From Balanoglossus misakiensis (lineage: Eukaryota; Hemichordata), in the NCBI GenBank assembly GCA_040954595.2, contig CM082595.2, positions 9,176,001-9,240,000 on the forward strand: a stretch of DNA of 64,000 nt, read 5' to 3'. Both the position numbers and the translations under genes were made by a program. Shown in pieces: positions 61,701-64,000 of the stretch. Position 1 is the stretch's first letter; each line of letters begins with the position of its first letter. The notes under the pieces are model-generated. The model saw nothing but the letters and a program-made list of their open reading frames with translations, was not told where the DNA came from and did not search any database.

Positions 61701-63966
61701 ATAATTAATGAAAAAAGTGCAGTGATGAGAGAGACTTAATTTGTCTCTTGAATCTATTGTTAGCACCAACTTGAATGACACTAATTTGTTGTTTATTTTT
61801 TAGGAATAACATGTGGTGGACCCCCTGAGTGCAGCAATGGAATTCTTACCAATGTTACCAGTACAGTGTATGGTGGCATTGCTTATTATCAATGCATTGA
61901 GGGCTATCAGTTTATAAATAATGTGTCTTCATTGGAATGCCAAGCAGATGGTGTCTGGGGTCCACTTGTGCCCCAATGCGAGCGTAAGTTGATATTTTTG
62001 AAAACAATTAAACTGCCATTGTAGTGCACACTTAGGAGACGGATTTTCAGAAAAATGTTAGTCCTCTGAACCTTTCAGTGCTTTAAAGCCACTAGAGCTG
62101 CCACTTTTTGCATTTATTTTCAGATTTTATTTTCCGACGTAGATTGGTACATTGAAATAATTAAGCTTACTGATAGGGATACAAGAACATGTCATCAATG
62201 CCTGATTGTGGCTGTATATTGCAATTTAAACGTGCAATGTATTAAACAGGTGCCGTACCCATTTTATTAAAATCAGCCTCCATACAAACAGTATGCAGCT
62301 AGCTATCGTGGTATGCATCACCATAGATTTGAAAGGTTTTACTGTGGAAAAGAAAAAAATTGTGAAATTTGGCAGCTCTAGAGGCTTTAAAGTGTGTGAT
62401 GAGTCGTTTTGAAAACAAAGTATAACACAGGGTGTTCACTGTCATGTTTTCATAAAAATCACTGACTCAAGTTGAAATTCTCTCCATAGCGTTATGATGG
62501 GGCACTTTGTGCTGGTTGCTACATTCCACATGGGTGTCTAATTGGGACATTACACACTGAATGTTAAACCAGACACTGGTAACTTGAAAATATGCAGGAT
62601 TGTGAGGGTTACTGCATGTCCCTTTAAACCATTTTCCTAGTATTAACACACTTGTAATGTTATCTGTTCATCTTATCCAAACAGCTCGCGAGTGTCCACC
62701 ACCGAATGTAGACAACTACTTATCATATGAAATTGTTAATGGTGATTCATTGATTTTTGGAACAACCGTTGCCTACTCATGTCCATCTGGCTACAGTCTG
62801 ACTGGCTACACTGTCTCTACATGTGGTGAAGATGGATCATGGATTGGAGATCCAGGATACTGTCAACGTAAGTCATTTAAGGATGTACATTCAGTAAAAT
62901 TGAAAATATGGTCATTTCTTTTAATTGTTAATTTTTGGATTATCCTATGTATGTATAATGAAAATTTGTGATAAAATATAGGGGTCACCACGCTTGTTTT
63001 TGAAATACAGAGTCATGAATTTAGTCGATAATTGAAAAAAAGGAGTCAATGGTATCTGGACTTTTATAGTGGGAACTTGGGGTGAAAATGTTAAAGTTGT
63101 GACAGAATACAGATACCCAATATATATACCACAATCAAGTCTGCATCCACATAGTGTTTTATTTTTTTTACTTGCAGGATTGAACTGCAGTGATATACTC
63201 ATAACAGACCCACATCTACAAGCTGTCCCTGATAGTGGACCATATTATATGGGCAGTAACATCACATTCTATTGTAATGCTGGCTATGAATTAAATGGTG
63301 CTGATTACCTGACTTGTCAATCCGATTTACAGTGGAATAGTGCAATACCATCATGCATTGGTAAGTTCACATCAAGATTGGTCTTCATGTGGTTGTCTGC
63401 TTATGAGGTACCGTAATCGATCACTCCAGTAATTTGACTATTTATCATAAATGTCACCTAAACTACATGCTGATAGGACATACAGTTCATGCCATGCAAA
63501 TCTATGGCTGTCAGAAATTTCATGATTTTCGTAATTTTATTTTTCATTGATTACTGTAAAACAGGAAATTTTCGCGACAAAGAAATTTTTTGCGATATCA
63601 AAAGCAGAAACTGTTATGAGACGATTAATTTTCATGTTCTCGTATTTCACTACATTGTTATCACTGAAAATAGTTTTTTACGCAAAAATTTCTTTTTTTT
63701 TTGGCTCTTGCATAGTTCGCGAAAATTTGTTTGTGAAAATTTCCTGTTGGTCTGGTGGTTCCCAGCTAAACTTGTTGGTCTGAATTTACCAGCGGACCTG
63801 TAGGATTTTGATCATATCTTGATGAATAACATTTCAGATATCAATGAATGTAGTACATTGGTGGCACGGTGTGGAATCAATCAAGTCTGTGAAAATAGAG
63901 ATGGTGACTATCAGTGTGCATGTTTGGTGGGATTTGAACCAGATGTGAATGGAACAGCATGCAAAG
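46741..63966 (+). CDS. C-type lectin / CUB / CCP / EGF multidomain gene, partial
   Basis: Fifteen exons were assembled by hand from acceptor and donor sites with matching phases. Domain order is CTLD (exons 1-4), CUB1 (5-6), CUB2 (7-8), CUB3 (9-10), an 18-residue linker (11), CCP1, CCP2, CCP3 (12-14) and calcium-binding EGF (15). Most domains start and end at phase-1 introns, the usual sign of exon-shuffled extracellular proteins. The product should be secreted or a membrane ectodomain that binds carbohydrate or protein ligands. The signal peptide exon is not visible, and the last exon ends in a donor, so the gene runs off the right. Two lesions, at the CUB1 donor and the CUB2 Trp codon, raise the possibility that this copy is decaying or polymorphic. 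I do not recognise a named orthologue. Confidence 0.85.
47139..47429. mobile_element. TTAA-flanked hairpin MITE, copy 2
   Basis: It lies in the intron between exons 1 and 2. The ends AGGGACAAAGTCTCTCTC and CATGTCCCT are bounded by TTAA at 47135-47138 and 47430-47433. It has the same right-arm shortening as copy 1 (TTGTAT joined to a short ATGTCCC end), so the two form a subfamily. Confidence 0.85.
47497..47578 (+). CDS. Exon 2: C-type lectin domain, first disulfide region
   Basis: The acceptor is TTACATTGCAG and the donor is GTAAGT. Joined in phase 1 it reads GYQLRGASCYKAV, then AENTCQ. This is the classic SCYK-type start of a CTLD with its paired cysteines, and it exits in phase 2. Exon 3 supplies the next base to complete Ser. 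Confidence 0.9.
48210..48440. repeat. Simple repeats: CAGA, CGCT and GTCA tracts
   Basis: A run of CAGACAGA-type units leads into five CGCT units (about 48294-48316). A CTCTCTCTCAGAGAGAG palindrome and GTCAGTCAGTCAG units follow. This is microsatellite sequence with no coding signal. Confidence 0.85.
51541..51560. other. Short near-perfect palindrome
   Basis: GTCTTCGTG and CACGAAGAC are perfect 9 bp inverted arms around a 2-base CA centre. Function unknown; it could be a factor-binding palindrome or a small repeat relic. Confidence 0.5.
51682..51733. repeat. Small fold-back, 12 bp arms
   Basis: TTGGCCTTCGGC (51682-51693) pairs perfectly with GCCGAAGGCCAA (51722-51733). It is probably a short MITE remnant. 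Confidence 0.5.
52103..52414. mobile_element. Fold-back element with perfect 31 bp ends
   Basis: The arm 52103-52133, beginning GCTGCAGTTTGCAGCCCC, is repeated exactly in inverted orientation at 52384-52414, separated by about 250 bp. Frames on both strands of about 100-130 codons here follow from the GC-rich content and show no domain. No clear target duplication was seen. Confidence 0.65.
53151..53269 (+). CDS. Exon 3: C-type lectin domain, core
   Basis: The acceptor is TTATTTTCAG and the donor is GTGAGT. The phase-2 join completes Ser, then FYGGHLTVIEGYSEN and NHGWIG follow. GGHL and WIG are hallmark CTLD core motifs (a GGHLA-like strand and the WIGL motif). It exits in phase 1. Three N-glycosylation-type sequons are not seen, but NET occurs before the WIG motif. 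Confidence 0.93.
53330..53377. repeat. 48 bp inverted copy of the CUB1 exon/intron border (in intron 3)
   Basis: The reverse complement matches 55200-55247 at 47 of 48 positions. It lies 61 bp downstream of exon 3, while its partner spans the 3' end of exon 5 and the start of intron 5. The partner carries codons that fit the CUB consensus, so this copy looks like the derived one. Confidence 0.9.
53715..53930 (+). CDS. Exon 4: C-type lectin domain, C-terminal half
   Basis: The acceptor is CATTTTATAG and the donor is GTAAGT; both borders are phase 1. It encodes 72 residues with GRWADTEPDASTGQCVRL, HARCDD and SMCEVAACAEG, which supply the last CTLD cysteines. EPD stands where calcium-dependent lectins carry EPN or QPD. 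The WND-type second half of the sugar site is missing, with HARCDD instead. Calcium-dependent sugar binding is therefore possible but not assured. Confidence 0.93.
54025..54325. repeat. Purine-rich GA/GGGA tract
   Basis: About 300 bases are nearly all purine on the plus strand (GAGAGA, GGGAGGG). At 54109-54128 five G-runs occur in 20 bases, a G-quadruplex-type pattern. The tract starts about 95 bp into intron 4. Confidence 0.85.
54569..54763. mobile_element. TACTGTAAAAC fold-back MITE, copy A
   Basis: The ends TACTGTAAACAGGAAATTTTC and AAATTTCCTGTTTTACAGTA are inverted copies. Internal TTTTCGCGA, GAGAGCCAAAAA and CGCGAAAAT sequences match the other copies. Relative to copies C, E and F it lies in the opposite orientation. 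Confidence 0.85.
55075..55210 (+). CDS. Exon 5: CUB1, first half (donor uncertain)
   Basis: The acceptor is GATATTCAG. The phase-1 entry gives TCGGLETGESGTFHSTGYPDD and CIWTIQGPATSRISAH, the first two cysteines and CxWxI signature of a CUB domain. Exon 6 starts in phase 0 with FLHFDTE, so this exon should stop after the CAC at 55206-55208. The bases there are TTGTAA. The only GT (55211) leaves two extra bases and shifts exon 6 out of frame, and reading through meets TAA at 55212-55214. Confidence 0.8.
55200..55247. repeat. 48 bp inverted-repeat partner at the CUB1 exon border
   Basis: It spans the last codons of exon 5, the candidate donor at 55211 and the first part of intron 5. It is complementary at 47 of 48 positions to 53330-53377. 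Confidence 0.9.
55500..55580. other. CCAAT / E-box-like cluster
   Basis: GTGATTGGCTGAGACGCGCTCACGTGATA (about 55533-55561) contains an inverted CCAAT core and a TCACGTGA palindrome. It lies in intron 5, upstream of a fold-back element, and may itself be part of a repeat. A regulatory role is speculative. The 83-codon frame at 55584-55835 that follows shows no domain. Confidence 0.25.
55976..56157. mobile_element. Long hairpin repeat, about 88 bp arms
   Basis: AATAACACATTATG at the left is matched inverted at the right (ATCATGTGTTATT). Between them, ATCACGATTTGAAGCCTGC and GGTGATCTCTGACCA occur on both arms. The centre is a short CCTCGCCTGCGGCTCGGG. It would form a near-complete hairpin, typical of a MITE. 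Confidence 0.8.
56524..56725 (+). CDS. Exon 6: CUB1, second half
   Basis: The acceptor is TATTCTTTTCAG and the donor is GTAATA. The phase-0 frame begins FLHFDTELYHDTVVIVEV and ends TGFEASWQAG, the F..F.TE...D and G-F-A typical of the CUB C-terminal half. Glu and Asp of a calcium-binding CUB site are present (TE, HD). There are no cysteines, so this CUB lacks the second disulfide. It exits in phase 1. Confidence 0.92.
56747..56800. mobile_element. TACTGTAAAAC MITE fragment, copy B
   Basis: Only one end of the family remains (TGTAAAACTGGAAATTTTCG, then AAATTTTCGCGAAC), just downstream of exon 6. Confidence 0.6.
57019..57195 (+). CDS. Exon 7: CUB2, first half, with in-frame UGA
   Basis: The acceptor is TCTTTCTTTCAG. 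The phase-1 entry gives VYSLCGGNFIAQS, then NNEDCN, a TGA at 57126-57128, and QLASFTTEFVVTLQ. The TGA occupies the invariant Trp of the CUB CxWxI signature, one base from TGG. To fit exon 8 the exon must end in phase 1, which selects the weak donor at 57196 (C|GTGTGA). A better-looking CAG|GTAGTG at 57174 gives the wrong phase. Confidence 0.8.
57540..57814. mobile_element. TTAA hairpin MITE, copy 3
   Basis: It begins AGGGACGAAGTCTCTCTC and ends GAGACTTTGCCCC. TTAA survives on the right (57815-57818), while the left site reads TTAT. The centre is shorter than in copies 1, 2 and 4. The right arm keeps the GGGCAGCGAGAGAG part. It lies in intron 7. Confidence 0.85.
57950..58132 (+). CDS. Exon 8: CUB2, second half
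   Basis: The acceptor is TTTGCAACAG and the donor is GTAGGT; both borders are phase 1. It encodes DGADQVSVYDGAELNP, then SSKSMMRVDIKSDD and GFHVHYWAG. The VYDG and final G-F motifs are typical of CUB. Like CUB1 it lacks the third and fourth cysteines. Confidence 0.92.
58218..58566. mobile_element. TTAA hairpin MITE, copy 4 (full length)
   Basis: The ends AGGGACAAACACTCTCTC and GAAACTTTGTCCCT are bounded by TTAA at 58214-58217 and 58567-58570. The two arms of about 150 bp meet at a CCAAAATGAATAATTTG centre. This is the most complete copy in the window. It lies in intron 8. Confidence 0.9.
58995..59470. repeat. GTCCGTC tract followed by a 145 bp tandem repeat (three copies)
   Basis: TCCGTCTGTCGTCCGGCGTC-type sequence leads into three similar units. 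The marker GTGTGTTATGGTGCCCC recurs at about 59105, 59249 and 59394, spacings of 144-145 bp. CTTCTCCCTAACTACATG, GAGCTGAAATTTGG and AATATGCAAATTAG recur with it. It lies in intron 8 and has no coding signal. Confidence 0.8.
59701..59885 (+). CDS. Exon 9: CUB3, first half
   Basis: The acceptor is TTTCTTTAAAG and the donor is GTGAGT. The phase-1 entry gives GCQGIEILRSFGTIQSPGYD, CSWLIKEPTGRPLTLIF and FGLERNTDVDYII. These are an intact CxWxI, SPGY and acidic calcium-site residues. It exits in phase 0. Confidence 0.95.
60051..60260. mobile_element. TACTGTAAAAC MITE, copy C
   Basis: The ends TACTGTAAAACGGGA and TTCCCATTTTACAGTA are inverted. AATTTTCGCG, TTATTTTCATG, GGCTCTCACG and GCGAAAATT are internal. 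It lies in intron 9. Confidence 0.85.
60303..60501. mobile_element. TACTGTAAAAC MITE, copy D (inverted)
   Basis: It begins TACTATAAAATTTTCGTG and ends TTTCCCGTTTTACGGTA. GAGAGCCAAAAAATATG near the left shows it points opposite to copy C, which lies only about 40 bp away. It ends 37 bp before exon 10, close to the branch-point zone. Confidence 0.8.
60539..60722 (+). CDS. Exon 10: CUB3, second half
   Basis: The acceptor is TTTCTGAAG and the donor is GTACAC. The phase-0 frame gives VYNGTESDDDVIIGPWSG, PPPDCRTDIGHFSVVFRSS and KGFRASFSPG, closing the CUB fold. One Cys is present, so the domain holds three cysteines in all. It exits in phase 1. Confidence 0.93.
60730..60940. mobile_element. TACTGTAAAAC MITE, copy E
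   Basis: The ends TACTGTAAAACACTTTATTT and AAATAAAGTGTTTTACAGTA are perfect inverted 20-mers. It starts 8 bp after the end of exon 10, so it lies almost against the donor site. Confidence 0.9.
61161..61382. mobile_element. 222 bp MITE with about 60 bp inverted ends
   Basis: GTGATGGGGTCGTCGCACTG at the left is matched inverted at the right (CGACGACCCCTTCAC region). TGTTTATAAACATT and ATTCATCCACAAATCCCT are on both arms. TAAAGTGA/TCACTTTA at the edges suggests a short TA-rich target duplication. It lies in intron 10. Confidence 0.9.
61459..61512 (+). CDS. Exon 11: short linker between CUB3 and CCP1
   Basis: This 54 bp exon has acceptor TTCTGACAG and donor GTATGA, phase 1 at both sides. It encodes DCPEIVISEGVVTSTEIEG with one cysteine. 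That cysteine may pair with the extra Cys of CCP1 (the PPEC segment). It fits in phase between exons 10 and 12 but is short, so it could be optional. Confidence 0.65.
61683..61755. mobile_element. TTAA hairpin MITE, one-arm fragment
   Basis: GGTGTCTTGTATCC, ATAATTAATGAAAAAAG and GAGAGAGACTTAATTTGTC match the right arm of the hairpin family seen at 57540 and 58218. The left arm is absent. Confidence 0.65.
61804..61983 (+). CDS. Exon 12: CCP/sushi domain 1
   Basis: The acceptor is TATTTTTTAG and the donor is GTAAGT, phase 1 at both sides. It reads TCGGPPECSNGILTNVTSTV, IAYYQCIEGYQF and LECQADGVWGPLVPQCE. The CCP pattern C-G-P-P, Y-x-C-x-x-G-Y, L-x-C and G-x-W-x-x-x-x-P-x-C is intact. It has five cysteines rather than four (CGG, PEC, QC, EC, QC). 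NVT is a possible N-glycosylation site. Confidence 0.95.
62081..62392. mobile_element. Fold-back repeat with about 23 bp ends
   Basis: CTTTAAAGCCACTAGAGCTG at the left pairs with GGCAGCTCTAGAGGCTTTAA at the right with one mismatch. It lies in intron 12. The TTTAAA at both edges suggests a TTAA-type insertion. Confidence 0.6.
62490..62630. repeat. Diverged relative of the 41801 MITE arm
   Basis: GGTTGCTAC, GGGACATTACAC, CTGGTAACTTGAAAATATGC and AGGATTGTGAG follow the order of the 41801-41940 arm (GTTGCTATGG, GGACATTACAC, CTGGTAACTAGTTGAAAATC, ACGATTGTGAG). It then ends ATGTCCCTTTAA, like the other TTAA family. Only one arm is seen. Confidence 0.5.
62685..62867 (+). CDS. Exon 13: CCP/sushi domain 2
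   Basis: The acceptor is TTATCCAAACAG and the donor is GTAAGT, phase 1 at both sides. It encodes RECPPPNVDNYLSYEIVNGD, TTVAYSCPSGYSL and STCGEDGSWIGDPGYCQ. All four CCP cysteines and the Trp before the last Cys are present. Confidence 0.96.
62925..63050. repeat. Dispersed repeat, partner of 46365-46490
   Basis: TATGTATGTATAATGAAAAT, GGGGTCACCACGCTTG and ATGAATTTAGTCGATAATTG match the earlier copy in order and orientation. It lies in intron 13. Confidence 0.5.
63178..63360 (+). CDS. Exon 14: CCP/sushi domain 3
   Basis: The acceptor is TTACTTGCAG and the donor is GTAAGT, phase 1 at both sides. It encodes LNCSDILITDPHLQAVPDSG, NITFYCNAGYELNGADYLTC and LQWNSAIPSCIG. The four cysteines and Trp of a CCP are present. 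NIT is a possible glycosylation site. Confidence 0.96.
63552..63748. mobile_element. TACTGTAAAAC MITE, copy F (right end truncated)
   Basis: It begins TACTGTAAAACAGGAAATTT and carries TTAATTTTCATG, GGCTCTTGC and TTCGCGAAAATTTG. It stops at TTTCCTGTTGG without the TTTTACAGTA end. It lies in intron 14. Confidence 0.8.
63838..63966 (+). CDS. Exon 15: calcium-binding EGF-like domain
   Basis: The acceptor is ATAACATTTCAG and the donor is GTGAGA, phase 1 at both sides. It encodes DINECSTLVARCGINQVCEN and YQCACLVGFEPDVNGTACKG. It has six cysteines, the N-terminal D-I-N-E calcium ligand set and a CxNxxxxYxC segment that fits the Asp/Asn hydroxylation consensus. The gene continues to the right, because the exon ends in a donor in phase 1. 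Confidence 0.96.
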
Positions 63967-64000
63967 GTGAGACATAAACAAGTCACTTGCAACATAACTT

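Overview
The window is eukaryotic: long introns with GT/AG borders, split extracellular-domain exons, a non-LTR retrotransposon and many fold-back (MITE-like) elements. The domain mix of the only convincing host gene (C-type lectin, CUB, sushi/CCP, calcium-binding EGF) and the style of the intronic repeats suggest a marine invertebrate, perhaps a non-vertebrate deuterostome such as a lancelet, hemichordate or echinoderm. The species cannot be named from the sequence.

Bases 1-40690 are one uninterrupted AT-rich satellite array, entering from beyond the left edge. The basic monomer is 78 bp and about 27% GC. A 41-42 bp internally deleted short monomer and several diagnostic variants are mixed in. 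Variants are arranged in higher-order repeats: about 1.0-1.1 kb (clear at 24.06-29.0 kb), 1.57 kb (13.5-18.2 kb), a 0.93 kb duplication (21.5-22.8 kb) and 3.0/3.5 kb super-repeats (30.4-40.3 kb). Because 78 is divisible by three and the monomer lacks stops in one frame, the array gives long 26-residue-periodic open frames on both strands. I do not regard these as genes.

The array stops abruptly at 40690. From 40.7 to 46.7 kb lies a repeat-rich zone: a degenerate tandem repeat of about 245 bp, a decayed minus-strand LINE carrying a nested 795 bp TTAA-flanked MITE, a direct repeat on both sides of the LINE, and further dispersed repeats.

From 46.74 to 63.97 kb there is one plus-strand gene, incomplete at both ends. 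Fifteen exons were deduced by joining splice sites in phase. They encode a C-type lectin domain, three CUB domains, a short linker, three CCP domains and a calcium-binding EGF domain. Almost all domain borders fall at phase-1 introns. The product is probably secreted or on the cell surface, with a role in recognition or adhesion. This copy carries a UGA at the invariant Trp codon of CUB2 and a CUB1 exon whose only nearby GT donor gives the wrong phase. That donor lies inside a 48 bp sequence repeated in inverted orientation in an upstream intron. The introns hold at least five MITE families. No tRNA, rRNA, CRISPR array or bacterial-type operon was seen.
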